A DNA stretch of 58,424 nt. It comes from Tubiluchus corallicola. Its lineage: Eukaryota; Priapulida; Priapulimorpha; Priapulimorphida; Tubiluchidae. The DNA lies in the NCBI GenBank assembly GCA_030141605.1, contig JAQGDQ010001159.1, positions 1-58,424 on the forward strand, written 5' to 3'. Made by a program: the position numbers and the translations under genes. Under the pieces are notes generated by a model. It was not told the origin of the DNA, did no database searches, and saw only the letters and a program-made list of their open reading frames with translations. Positions within the stretch are counted from its first letter, which is position 1. Every line of letters begins with the position of its first letter. This document shows positions 21,000-31,400 of the stretch, in pieces.

Positions 21000-21945
21000 G
21001 TGTCGAGAAATACGCCAGTATGGCGTATCTGGAGTTATAGTATTTATACGTGTTTACCCTGTTTGCCTGGATCTGCCCTGGCAAATAGGTTTATGAACGA
21101 ACGCCTATAGGATAAGCAGTATTTGGCATCGTGCCAATTGACCATGCAATTATCCAATTATTTCAACATCAAATAGGTTTCTTCTAAAAACTTATAATGT
21201 GTGGTCAATCCTTTCTGGTTTGAGTTAACATAACAAGCCACCAAGTGCTGTGTGTTCACCAAGGTTCTTATCTAGGATATACTTGGGAGCAGGTTAATTG
21301 GTATGTTAGACTATCTGATATTATTGTTTTAATTTAGTAATATAAAACAAACAATAATGTTATGGTTTTTATCGACATGTTTATAATCATCTACTAATCA
21401 GTTATACTGAAACGTAGTTAAGTCTTTATAATGTAATAGACCAATATATCTCTTGTGTACTAATATGATTTAATACTATTACTTTCATATCGTCATTGTA
21501 AATATCATTATGTAAAAATCATGTAAATTACTTCTAATAATTATGCGCATATTTTAATTCAACTGTTCTATCTAGGTAACAATACATCAAATTAAAAATA
21601 TGCCTATATATTACTGGAAACTGTTATTTCCATACCGTGATTGTAAGTATCATTGATAAAAACCATGTTCAGTTTAATTCAATTCAAATTTTTATTTCGG
21701 TAACTTATTTCGATAACACACGTAAATTATTTCTAATAATTAAGCACATACTTTAATTCATCTGTTCTTCGTTTCTATCTAGGTTAGGTCAAATTAGAAA
21801 GATGCTTTGACACAAACATGAAATCACATCTGGGTCGGTAACTTTGAGATAATATTTGAATTTGGGGCAAATTATGCACCAGTTTAGCTCTCCCGCCCCT
21901 TTTCTCATATATTAAAACCAAAAAGAATTAAACCTCCCCCCCAAG
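21000..21945 (+). mobile_element. Family D dispersed element, copy 1
   Basis: ACGCCAGTATGGCGTATCT, GTTTGCCTGGATCTGCCCTG and a terminal TAGCTCTCCCGCCCCTTTT block match 34005-34860 and, in reverse, 57960-58424. It lies between two direct repeats. No coding capacity seen. Confidence 0.65.
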
Positions 21946-21975
21946 TTGCCGACGATATCAGTAATTTGCCTCTAA

Positions 21976-22072
21976 AACTGACACACATTAAATAGCCTCA
22001 TATTTCGTTACGAGCGAGAAACAGCTGTTCCGTAAATTATCGTTCGTTATAAAGTACCATAGAAGAACAATA
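21976..22072 (+). repeat. Direct repeat flanking element D, right copy
   Basis: Partner of 20899-20996. Shared blocks: TAGCCTCATATTTC, TTACGAGCGA, AAACAGCTGTTC and ATCGTTCGTTAT. Confidence 0.8.
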
Positions 22073-22074
22073 TA

Positions 22075-22960
22075 TCAGTAATTTGTCGCTAAAACCCGCG
22101 CCTGGAAGTGAAATGAGTCGTTTAAACAAAACTTCTGTAACGTCCAAATTGCCGTGGCTGTAACAAAAGGACAAATTAGCGAAACCACGTTAGACCTGCT
22201 AGCTACAGCTGCTGCTGCTAATAGCATGAAAATGACATTTTCCTCCGAAGAAAGGAAAACGGGATGGTCGGGGAGCGAACTGATGAAAAACCACTATGGA
22301 CGTGTTTTGTTTAATGTGAATAGACCACTATTCATTACTGAGTAAACGTTTTCGGCGTGAATGTATTACAACTCAGTAAACGTATTCAGTTTGAAAATGC
22401 TGCATCGTTTAAAAAATTATCTTTCAAGGAAAAACCAACCCTCGAAAAACGTTCGTTGCATTTTAATGTACATTTAAAAATACTAAAATCACAATACAAA
22501 ATATCTGCAGAGGATGCTTTGCTTAAAAATGTAAAAGAAATTTAAATATTTCTTATTTCCCGCCAAACGAACGTTGATGCCGGCATATTTTAAAAAAAAA
22601 GACGTAAGCTGGTGTATGCTGGGCAGCGTGAATGCCGTGAAGTCAAGTTGTGTAAAGATACGCGTTGAGAATTTTCTACAGTTTGCTTACAAGTTCCGTT
22701 ATTCTAATGTTGCGTTTAACTGTGTTTATCTAGAAATGAGTCATTCGATCAATTGTGATCAAATTTAAAGTGGTTATATTGCTTTAATATACAGGATTAC
22801 ACCTTAAAATATGTAAGTAAATAATTGTGTAAATAATTAGTTTACAGATTTTTTATGACTTTTAGACACGCATGTAAACTTGCCAGCACGTAGTAAGTGC
22901 CGGGTTCGTTACTTAGTTTATGGACTTCGCTCTATAAGTTAAAAAAAGATTCTGAAGCAT
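22075..22960. other. Unassigned DNA with three short plus-strand frames
   Basis: Frames at 22154-22345, 22357-22545 and 22574-22768 (62-64 codons each) lie in a row but start with GTG or internal codons and show no known motif. A decayed coding element is possible; there is no positive evidence. Confidence 0.3.
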
Positions 22961-22964
22961 CTGC

Positions 22965-23170
22965 TGGTATAAGTGTTTATATTGCACGGGAACTGGATGA
23001 CGCCATTTTCCATCTAAAATGAGCGCCCCCAAGCGTAATGAATCACGACTTTAAATTGATTTTACTAATTACACGAGAGATGCTTATCACAATTTTATTG
23101 CTGAAACTTTCTAACATTTTCCCAAATATTTAAAATAAGCTCAACTTTCCGAGAGACATGGCTTTTGCTT
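22965..23170 (+). repeat. Family E dispersed repeat, copy 1
   Basis: ACTTTAAATTGATTTTACTA, ATTACACGAGAGATGCTTAT and TCAACTTTCCGAGAG correspond to 44350-44580 and 51870-52075. Confidence 0.6.
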
Positions 23171-23229
23171 TAACAACCAACTGCAGCCTAGAACTGTTAC
23201 TAATGCAGGAATGAGAAAAGTCTCAATTA

Positions 23230-23300
23230 ACACACGTCTTTATTAACATGTTTCAACCTGTTAAGGGCCTCGTCAGGGACTGTAAGCAGATCAAGCACAA
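23230..23300 (-). other. Penelope/hammerhead-like CTGACGA...GAAAC motif
   Basis: On the minus strand 23241-23280 reads CCTGACGAGGCCC, a short loop, AGGTTGAAACATGTTAATA. CUGANGA plus GAAAC around a short stem is the layout of hammerhead cores and of Penelope-like element termini. Stem II pairing is weak (two G-U wobbles), and no clear stem I was found, so a working ribozyme is unlikely. Confidence 0.35.
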
Positions 23301-23345
23301 CATTATTCACCAAAACTCAGTCATACGAAATGTTTATAACTCTTA

Positions 23346-23545
23346 CGCCAGACGGTTTAGTCTAGGGGTAACGCGTCCGCTTTCTGCCAAGGAGGTCGTG
23401 AGTTCGATACAGCGGGATGGTCATACCAAAGACTTTTAAAATGGTGCCTGCTGTTGCCCTATCTGGAGCGTGATATTTAGGGTAAAAGTGGGGTAATAAT
23501 AGTATGGACTTTATGACTGCAGTCCAGGGGCCTCTAGCAGCTGAA
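23346..23545 (+). mobile_element. tRNA-derived SINE, copy 1 (3' truncated)
   Basis: The head GGTTTAGTCTAGGGGTAACG resembles a pol III A box and GTGAGTTCGATAC a B box. The body, with TTTAGGGTAAAAGTGGGGTA, is shared with the minus-strand copy at 56561-56817. The AATAAAG tail is missing here. Confidence 0.8.
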
Positions 23546-23849
23546 GAGCCTCCAGAGATTAAGTGAAATTAGTTTACTGTGAAAATTTATTATAGAATGA
23601 GAGTAGCTGAATTATGCTGAATTATCTCTTTAAAAATGGTTCAATTAATTTTTACATTGGAATTGTTTTCTTGTCCATTATCCCAACTCACCGGTACTGC
23701 TACACCCGCATTCTTTACTACAATGACAGGATATTTGGTGAATAAAAGTTAATTAGTGCTAGTAACATTGTCTTTCATTATATGCGTTAAAATAATCGTA
23801 ATTTATTTATTGTAATTCGTGTGGTTTATGTTTAATATTTCATATACAA
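23546..23849. other. Unassigned AT-rich DNA
   Basis: Nothing recognised. Confidence 0.5.
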
Positions 23850-24465
23850 AATATATAAAACTTATATATACTTTACAGCATTTTTATGCATATATCACGT
23901 TGATAGGATTTTTTGTTTATTTTCATTTTAAATTTCCCGCAATGCTGTTCAGACGTCGCCATTACATGACGTCATGTACGCACACGCAAATCTGGGAAAG
24001 AAAAGGAAATGTTAAACTATGTGCCAAAAAACTTTCTATGCAAAGTTATATTACTTAGCATTTCGCTTACGTGCTTAAAAGACTTATGTAACTAGAAAAG
24101 AAAATTATTAATTATTTAAAATGTTTTTACCAAATGGTAAAATATCGATGACTTAGCTTCAGGGTACGCCACTCACTAACTAAAACCTTATTTTTAATCT
24201 TATTGACAAGATAGAGTAATTTAAAATTAAACTTGTTTAGTGACATGTGTGCTACGCATGCTCTGATTATTTTTTCCAACTTTACACAATGTTATCCAAA
24301 CTTGTTTCAAATGACTTATCATCAAAGGCTGCGTCATCGCGGAACTTTACATGCTTTATACAGCGCTACTGTCGATGCAAGCCCTGCAAGCAAAGAGGGA
24401 GTATGTAAGTCGTATAAAGTTTCAAGACGAATTTAAACTTCATGTAAGTAGAGGGTTTTCTTGTG
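23850..24465 (-). mobile_element. Family A TTAA element, nearly full
   Basis: Carries all A blocks in reverse, from TTTACAGCATTTTTATGCAT through ACATGACGTCATGTACGC to the CTTTATACAGCGCTACTG and AGAGGGTTTTCTTGTGCAG end. The terminal TTAA sites are eroded. Confidence 0.8.
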
Positions 24466-24699
24466 CAGTAATTCGGCACTGCTATGGTGTAACTGGGTTT
24501 TGGTGAATAATGCTACGTTTGGCTTCTTTACAGCCCTGGTGAAGCCATTAGTAGAGTGCAACACGTGTAGGACTTTAAACGTCTCTAAAACTGTTATGAT
24601 TAGCATTTTGAACGTGTAACATCGTTCTGTGCATAAATTCTGAGCATAAATGACTCAAAATTTCATTAAACTACGCCACTTCTGATTAATATCGAATAA

Positions 24700-25135
24700 T
24701 AATTGCACAAAATCTAGACTGATTTTCCTTTTTATGTTAAAATAATTCAATTTGCGTTTAAACTAATTACTCTGCTATCCTCTGTGTCTCGGCTATCTCT
24801 AGGCTAGAAAATATCTCTCAATCGATCACTGCTGCTCTGCTATAAGTTTGCGTTTAGCACAAAAATCTAATTAGTCTCCAGAGTACGTAGCAAATGCCTC
24901 TCTAACCCGTGTAAACCTATCTCCGCAAAGGCCTCTCTTTGACCGTTATCTTTGTTACGGCGGATATTAATTAGTCAGGTACTGGGCTTCTCTCGCTATG
25001 GTCCGGGAGTATCACCTGACACGAGTGACGTCACCGGCTCTTCCGTCTGATTAGCGCAATACTAATTACAAAAACCTCATGGAAACTGCAGTGGGTGTAA
25101 ATAGGCAATGACACAATTAGCTGCAAGGTCAGTTT
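24700..25135. promoter_or_regulatory. Unique TAAT-rich stretch, candidate cis-regulatory module
   Basis: Non-repetitive DNA of balanced composition in an otherwise repeat-filled region. It holds several homeodomain-type cores (AACTAATTACT, TTAATTAGTC, CTGATTAGCG, ACTAATTACA, ACAATTAGCT) and a GTGACGTCACC CRE-like palindrome at about 25026. No coding frame. Function is inferred from motif density only. Confidence 0.3.
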
Positions 25136-25179
25136 CTGTTTATTGATATTAACTTTCTATAAAGATATTTCTATAAAGA

Positions 25180-25620
25180 CAGTGGCGGCTCGGGACGTTT
25201 CTCTTTAGTTTTTTCTTTATGCTTATACGGAACCAGAGCACGTAAGGGTAGTCCTGTCTGCTTCACAGCCCAGCACATTGCGTTCTAGCAACGCGGTGTT
25301 TGGCTGTTGTGCGAATGCGGACATGTCTGAGCCCACGTAGAGAAAGTACTGTCGCTCACGCAGTTTGTTGTCAGTTGTCACGTGCTTACCGTGCATGGAT
25401 CAAGCTTAAACTGTGACAATTTAGGCTATTAGTAAGCAAAAAATATTTCTTCATTTAAGATTTTATCAAGTTTACGCATAAACTTTCGTATATTAAAATT
25501 ACAATTACAAACTACAGCATTAAAATTACACATGTTTGTTTCGTTTTACACGATATCAAAACAACGGCTAAAAGTTTTTTGAAGCAGCACGCCAGTAATG
25601 TTAGCTACAAATCGCCACTG
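25180..25620. mobile_element. hAT-like non-autonomous element, 441 bp
   Basis: Begins CAGTGGCGGCTCGGG and ends ATCGCCACTG, a short CAGTGGCG inverted repeat typical of hAT ends. The flanking 8 bp are TATAAAGA and TATTTCGA, a possible decayed 8-bp target duplication (5 of 8 identical). No transposase. Confidence 0.55.
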
Positions 25621-26160
25621 TATTTCGACTACACGTTTAAAGAGGGCTGCCTAGACCAAGAAACATTTTAGCGTTGCTGGTTATATTACGTCGGTCCATT
25701 CCATTTCCGTTTTACGTCATCTCTCAGACTCCCATCCAATCAGATTGCAACCTGTCGTTTACATCCGTAGTCTGTTTAACCGTGGCGCCCTCTTTTACAA
25801 CTTTTTAGTTGCTGGTATTAATCGAACAAATGCAATTTAACTAAGTGTCGTTGGGAATCGTCAAAGGAAGGGGCTGCTTTGCAGAGAATTCATTTGTTTG
25901 GGCACCACTATCTTACATTCACTGATCGTTATTATTGTCTAAATTGATTGCCGGGCGCTTTGAGCTGCAGTTCGTTGCCATATTTCAACAAAGAAGGCAA
26001 TAAAACTTTGTGAGAGAGTAGAATTATTGAAAGTCTTGCCGGGCGGTGGGGGCTATCAGGAAATTGAAAAGTTGTCATTAGTTGTAAGATGCCATGTAAA
26101 TAAAGTGTAAGAGTGTGTTTATGAGGTAAATAGTGCAACAATTAGTATAAGTAGTGGTTT
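25621..26160. other. Unassigned DNA
   Basis: No gene recognised. The end (GTGGTTTATTGACCATAAAAATAATA) followed by a triplet repeat resembles a non-LTR retroelement 3' tail. Confidence 0.35.
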
Positions 26161-26164
26161 ATTG

Positions 26165-26275
26165 ACCATAAAAATAATAATAGCAACAGCAGCAGTAGTA
26201 GCAGTAGTAGCAGTAGTAGCAGCAGTAGCAGCAGTAGCAGTAGTAGTAGCAGCAGCAGCAGCAGTAGTAGTAGTA
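26165..26275. repeat. CAG/TAG triplet microsatellite
   Basis: AGCAGTAGTAGCAG-type triplets. Frames give poly-Ala/Val. Confidence 0.95.
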
Positions 26276-26754
26276 AAATTAATATTTACAATCATTAACA
26301 GAGGCAGGAGAATTGAAACATTTCATCGTCCAAAATTTTCTACTTTTCAGAAAACAGCGACATTATACAAAGATTAAAAATGTTCACAATAACAAATTTT
26401 TATTCAGTGTCAGTAAAAAATATGATAATGACTGAGCTGAGATTACAGAATTTCACAGAATTGTAACACTTCATTGTGGTACTTGCAAAAGTTAGTGTGT
26501 TTTCTTATTTATAAGCTTTCAAAATATTAAAACAGATCTCAAATGCAAAACTCTATTCATAATTGAAGTTAAGGAGGTAAAGTCTGCATTGTTGAATTTT
26601 CAAGTTTCAGCTGTTAAATGAATTTATTCAGCTGTTAAAACATCAAATTGTGTTTTTCAGTTTGAATTTCTCCACAAATATTGTTGTCTAAAATACCGTA
26701 GAAGAACACAATATTATGCACAAGACAAGACATAACGTCTATGGATATGACATG
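26276..26754. other. Unassigned AT-rich DNA
   Basis: Nothing recognised. Confidence 0.5.
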
Positions 26755-27345
26755 GTTTTTAAGCGTCAAGAGAAGAAAAGGGAATGTTAAACTATAGCGC
26801 AAAGTATTTTCTATACAAAATTATATTACTTTGTAATATGTTCACATTTTTGAAAGACTTATATAACTAGAAATTCTTAGCAATTTAAAGTGTTCGTGCC
26901 AGCTTGTAATACATCACTGACTCACCTGGTGACGGTCAAAGTATCACCGGACAAAGGACCACCTTACAAAGGGCTACCCGACAAAGAATCACCTGAAAAG
27001 ACAAATGACAAAGGAAAATCGCATGAGATACACGACTCACCTTCCCAGTGTGCACCACTGATTCACCAAAAAACACATTATGGATCTTATAGACAAGTAA
27101 AGTCATTTTTAGTTAGTGAAGAATGTGCTACGAATGCTCTGATTATTTTTTCAAACTTTGCGCAATGTTATACAAACTAAAGTTATTAAAATGGTTGCGC
27201 CTAACGGTCATCGCCGGAGTTTAAAGTTTCAAGTTTCATACAGCGTTGTTGCTAGTACAAGCCCTGTGTGCAATAAGACAGCATGAAAGCGAGCAAAATT
27301 TTTGTGACGAATTTTTCAGCTTTTCGTAAGTAAAGGGTTTCCCAG
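26755..27345 (-). mobile_element. Family A TTAA element carrying a 15-bp minisatellite
   Basis: Reverse-orientation A blocks run from GGGAATGTTAAACTATAG through CCCAGTGTGCACCACTGATT to GTAAAGGGTTTCCC. Between AAAGTGTTCGTGCC and the CAC-TGATTCACC block lie copies of the GGACAAAGGACCACC motif. Confidence 0.75.
26945..27030 (+). repeat. 15-bp minisatellite, short array 3 inside family A
   Basis: ATCACCGGACAAAGGACCAC and four further imperfect units, inside the A copy at 26755-27345. Confidence 0.85.
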
Positions 27346-27489
27346 TCGTTCAATGAGGCGTCTCAACTGAAGCAGCTTCCTCAGTAATCTTTAATTAAGC
27401 AGCTTTCACAAACCGTAATCACGAAATGGCCTTTTAACTTATTCTTCTACCCTTCTCTTTTACCTGTTATCTGATTGGGGGACGGTCAA

Positions 27490-27905
27490 AGGACCACCGG
27501 ACAAAATTTCACCTAAAAAACAAATGACCACAGGACAATGGACTACCGGGCAAAAGAGCACTGGACAATAAACCACTGGAAAAAAGGACCACCGGACAAA
27601 GGGCCGCTGGACAAAGGACCACTAAACAAAGGGACACTGGACAACGTTTTACCTAAAAAGACAAAGGACAACAGGACAATAGATCACCGGGCAAAAGAGC
27701 ACTAGACAAAGAACCACCGAGCATAGGGCCACCGAACAAAGGGCCACTGGACAATGGATTACAGGATAAAGGACCACCGCACAAAGGATCACCGGACAAA
27801 AGGACCACCAGGCAAAGGACCACCGTTCAATGGACCACAAAACAAAGGACAACCAGACAAATGACCTCCAGACAATGGACCACGGGACAATTGAACCACC
27901 AGGCA
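27490..27905 (+). repeat. 15-bp minisatellite, array 4
   Basis: About 28 imperfect copies of GGACCACCGGACAAA, with CACCTAAAAAGACAAAGGAC inserts like those of array 2. Confidence 0.93.
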
Positions 27906-28189
27906 AATGTCAGCATAAGATCGTGTGAGATACATTGTGCTTTGTGTTGACATATACGTTTGTTTATCCAACCACTATTACATACATTACATTGCAGTGT
28001 AATGAACAGGACAGATTTAATTAACAGTGAAAGAGACGCTTGCTAGAGACAAAATCTCCTTATAAAGGAACATTATGGCTCGAGCATTCAGCACAAGTAA
28101 CAATTAATTGATACAAGTATTAAAAATAGTTATCACAGCAATATTACATAAAGTACCATTAATAACTCTTTCACAATTGTATCTAGAAC
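27906..28189. other. AT-rich DNA, probable 3' untranslated part of the LINE relic
   Basis: It lies directly 3' of the minus-strand LINE relic. A GAGCCATAATG phrase is consistent with LINE 3' sequence. No gene. Confidence 0.35.
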
Positions 28190-28493
28190 TTATTTAGACA
28201 ATAATTGATTCCTAGTCTGAAAAGTTGATTCCAGAAAAGCTACAATAATCTTGCATAATTCTATATCTTCACTGCTGATTATAAAGGCAAATTTATCATT
28301 GTCACTTGATATGGGAGAACATATAGGGATTAATTTTCAAATTGATTAAAAAGGGTCAGTGTATCAACCTGATAACGTGGACATTTCATAACTAACTGCA
28401 TTTTTTTGGTTAAGGTCACAACACCTACAAATTCGCTCACTCACAGGTATTTTAAAAAGTCTATTGTACCGGCCAATTTGTGAATATTCATAC
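28190..28493 (-). pseudogene. CR1/L2-like LINE, C-terminal relic
   Basis: In one minus-strand frame I read IGRYNRLFKIPVSERICRCC (the zinc-knuckle-like start of the LINE C-terminal region, G-R-Y-x-R then E-R-I-C-x-x-C). After internal stops another stretch ends FAFIISSEDIELCKIIVAFL and QTRNQLLSK before a stop at 28190-28192. The order ERIC-x-x-C, then KF-x-x-[IL][IM]SSED, then a helix and R-N-x-L is typical of CR1/L2-group ORF2 ends. Stops and a missing middle show that it is dead. The catalytic FADD region is not present. Confidence 0.7.
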
Positions 28494-28499
28494 TAGTAG

Positions 28500-29155
28500 T
28501 TTTCAGAGGTTAATGGTAAAGTTTCTTCGTAATTTATTTTTCAGTATCTTTCTATTCCCGTGGTGAAAAAATTAGTAGATTTACGAAATAATACACATTA
28601 TAGACGTCATTTAGTTATGTCTGTGCTCATACAGTAGCAGAAAAGTTATGGGTCTTATAAGACCTATTTTGAATGGTACGGTCCTGAAGGACTTAAGAAC
28701 TGTTGAATTATCGATCTTTAAATTAACATCACGCTTAGATCTCGGAAGCTGAACGTAGTTTCCTCCTGGTCATCATCTGTGATCGTTACTTATACTCACA
28801 GAACAAACATTATAGCAATGAAACCAGATCAATAATGGGAGTGCCATAACTGCCTGGGGCTCTAATGTAGCCCAATTTTTCTCCCAAAGTTAGCAGCAGG
28901 AACGTGAATTGCATTCAAAGACTGAGCGCTACAGACGGCAAAATTACATGTGGGACGAAAAGACAGCACAGCATGTGCAGTGTTGTGAAACGAACTGGAG
29001 ACTATGCAAGAGAGGCAGAGAAAGAAAGAGGAGACGGGGAAAAAAAGAGGAAAAGAGGTGGTAAAAGACAGGCTGAGATAAGTGGAGAATGAGCAAAGGC
29101 AGAGAAAACGAGAAACGTGTGAGAAAAACGCCAAGTCGGAGAAAGAGATAGTTAG
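28500..29155. other. Unassigned DNA grading into purine-rich sequence
   Basis: No gene recognised. From 29010 the plus strand becomes AG-rich. Confidence 0.45.
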
Positions 29156-29159
29156 ATAG

Positions 29160-29505
<346 letters not shown>

Positions 29506-29509
29506 AAAT

Positions 29510-30030
29510 TTATTGGCACAGAAATCTATGAGATGCGTCGATACAATCACGAACTCATATCTTATGATACAAAGCGACTCTTTCATTAAAATTTCTCACC
29601 CCAAACAACTAAGCGTTACATTGACTGTTTATCCAAGCAGCAGATGTATGATATCGTCCGCGGAAACGCTGTAATTACAACGCAGCGGTAAAGAGTTAAG
29701 GATGCTAGATAATCGATTACGTACACACTTCACACACTTCACCTCAGCACTTGTGAACTTAAAATTTCATCAAGATGAGAGATTCGAACCATTCATTCAA
29801 ATAATTTTATTACATCTGGAATAAATTCAACAAACAAACCAGGATATTCGGCTTCGCAGATGCAAATAGTTTTTCCGAGAAATGTTAGAAAAATTATGCG
29901 TCTGTTTACTCAGCAAGATGCAGACCGCTGGCGCAAAAAAAGGGCTATCACGCCATTTTATTTATCCCTCATTTAGTTTGTAATGGATTTTTTTACTGAC
30001 AGAGAAACTGTTTTTGAGTTACTCGCTTGC
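29510..30030. other. Unassigned unique DNA
   Basis: No repeat family seen. It lies upstream of a TATA-like sequence. Confidence 0.45.
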
Positions 30031-30037
30031 GTAACCT

Positions 30038-30120
30038 TATAAAAAGGTTTGTTTCGCCGTCGGCATAGTTTTCGTTTTGCATGTTTTGTCAGTTTTATAT
30101 TGTGACGTAACAATAGAAGT
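30038..30120 (+). promoter_or_regulatory. Candidate TATA promoter with nearby 5' splice site
   Basis: TATAAAAAGG at 30038 is followed about 30 bp later by GCCGTCGGCATAGTTTTCG, a plausible start region, and then by GAA|GTAAGTATG at 30116-30127, a strong 5' splice site match. This could be a short non-coding first exon (about 30068-30118). No acceptor or downstream coding exon was identified, so it may be chance. Confidence 0.25.
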
Positions 30121-30175
30121 AAGTATGTGTTCGAAATTGCATTTTTAATGTACTATAAATTTTTACGTTTTACCA

Positions 30176-30285
30176 CCACCAGCAGCACCACACCAGTACC
30201 AGCACCACCACCACCACCACCATCATCATCATCATGTCATCATTGTCGTCGTCGTCGTTGTCGTCATCATCATCATCGTGATTAC
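30176..30285. repeat. CAC/CAT/GTC triplet microsatellite
   Basis: ACCACCAGCAGCACC grading to CATCATCATCAT and GTCGTCGTCG. Confidence 0.95.
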
Positions 30286-30439
30286 TGCATTTGAAATATC
30301 ACAGAAAATTTCGCTTCATGCCTACTGAAAGCTGATCCTTGATCCTAACGATTTCACAGCAAATTTCACGCGTTAATTGGAAAATGGACGCGCACGTGAT
30401 TAGTACAAGAAGCCAGGTAAAAACGAAGATTAGTCTGAC

Positions 30440-30620
30440 CTAGTTGATTACCGATACATGCAGCCTCACATTAGAAAAAGCAATCAGGATAAAGCAGTCT
30501 ACTAACGCAGAATCGATCACTGATGCAGAACTACCTGTAGAGATTCAGGACTTTCGTCCCTGTCCCATTCTGTCCTATCCAAGACCAAACTCAAAGGTCT
30601 CATATTCAAAAACTTAATGT
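30440..30620 (+). pseudogene. Possible gypsy-type gag remnant
   Basis: One frame reads DTCSLTLEKAIRIKQSTNAE followed by SITDAELPVEIQDF and then a stop. The pattern L-T-L-E-K-A-[IL]-x-I/L-x-x-x-x-x-A-E is familiar from Ty3/gypsy gag just before the zinc knuckle. The knuckle itself is not visible, and the match is short. Treat as weak. Confidence 0.3.
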
Positions 30621-30838
30621 CTGTATCAGAAAGTTGTTTAACTACATAATATGCTAGATCTATGTAAATTGAACTGATCTTGATGTATTTTGACGTTGAA
30701 TAAGTGTGTTTAGTCTTCTGAATAGAACTTTAAATAGTAATAATTTAACTTGTAAAGCAATATTACAGAGTGATATTGTATATACATCCGTTACACGAAA
30801 ATTTTAACATACCTTAATGTACACGAATGTTTAACTTA

Positions 30839-31018
30839 TTATCATCATCATCATCATCATCATCATCGTTAAATTTTACTTTATTTCAGACATTTACAGT
30901 CCATGGAACAAGAATAAAATAAGGCACAAATAAAAACACAAGAGTTGGTTTACAGAAACCTGGTAAGCTTATGGACAAGAAAGGGTTAGTTAAAATGGGT
31001 AAATAAAATTCTTTACCA
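30839..31018 (-). mobile_element. Possible retroelement 3' tail with ATG/CAT repeat
   Basis: On the minus strand TCTGAAATAAAGTAAAATTT is followed by about nine GAT triplets. An AATAAA-type signal just before a short tandem repeat is typical of LINE/SINE insertions. No coding part recognised. Confidence 0.35.
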
Positions 31019-31019
31019 C

Positions 31020-31400
31020 TTAAAAATGATAGATCTAAAAGTTGCATCAGTATTGTACAGAAAGTTATTAATAACAATATTCTGACTCAAAAACAGCCTA
31101 CTTCTGAGACTAAATACAGCTTTCTCACGTATGCAGGAAAAACTTGGTACATTGTAGCTAAAAATTGTATCAGTATTGTACAACAAGATATTTATAACAG
31201 CATTATGACTCAAAAACAGCCTACTTCTGAGACTAAACATAGTATTCCTACGTATGCGGGAAAAACTTGGTACATTGTAGCTAAAAATTGTGTCAAAATT
31301 GTACAGCAAGTTATTAATAACAGTATTCTGGCTCAAACCAGCCTACTTCTGAGACTAAACGCAGCTTTTCTACGTATGCAGGAAAAACTTGGTTCATTGG
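31020..31400 (+). repeat. 123-bp tandem repeat, three copies
   Basis: CCTACTTCTGAGACTAAA recurs at 31097, 31220 and 31342, and the rest of the unit (TATGCAGGAAAAACTTGG and so on) follows with about 90% similarity. Frames across it exist on both strands because of the repeat. Confidence 0.93.

Noticed and set aside
23241-23280. Functional hammerhead ribozyme
   Set aside because: Core boxes are present but stem II is weak, the base at the cleavage position is unsuitable and stem I is missing.
23346-23420. tRNA gene
   Set aside because: A- and B-box-like sequence is present, but the acceptor stem and cloverleaf are not intact and the body is shared with a second SINE copy.
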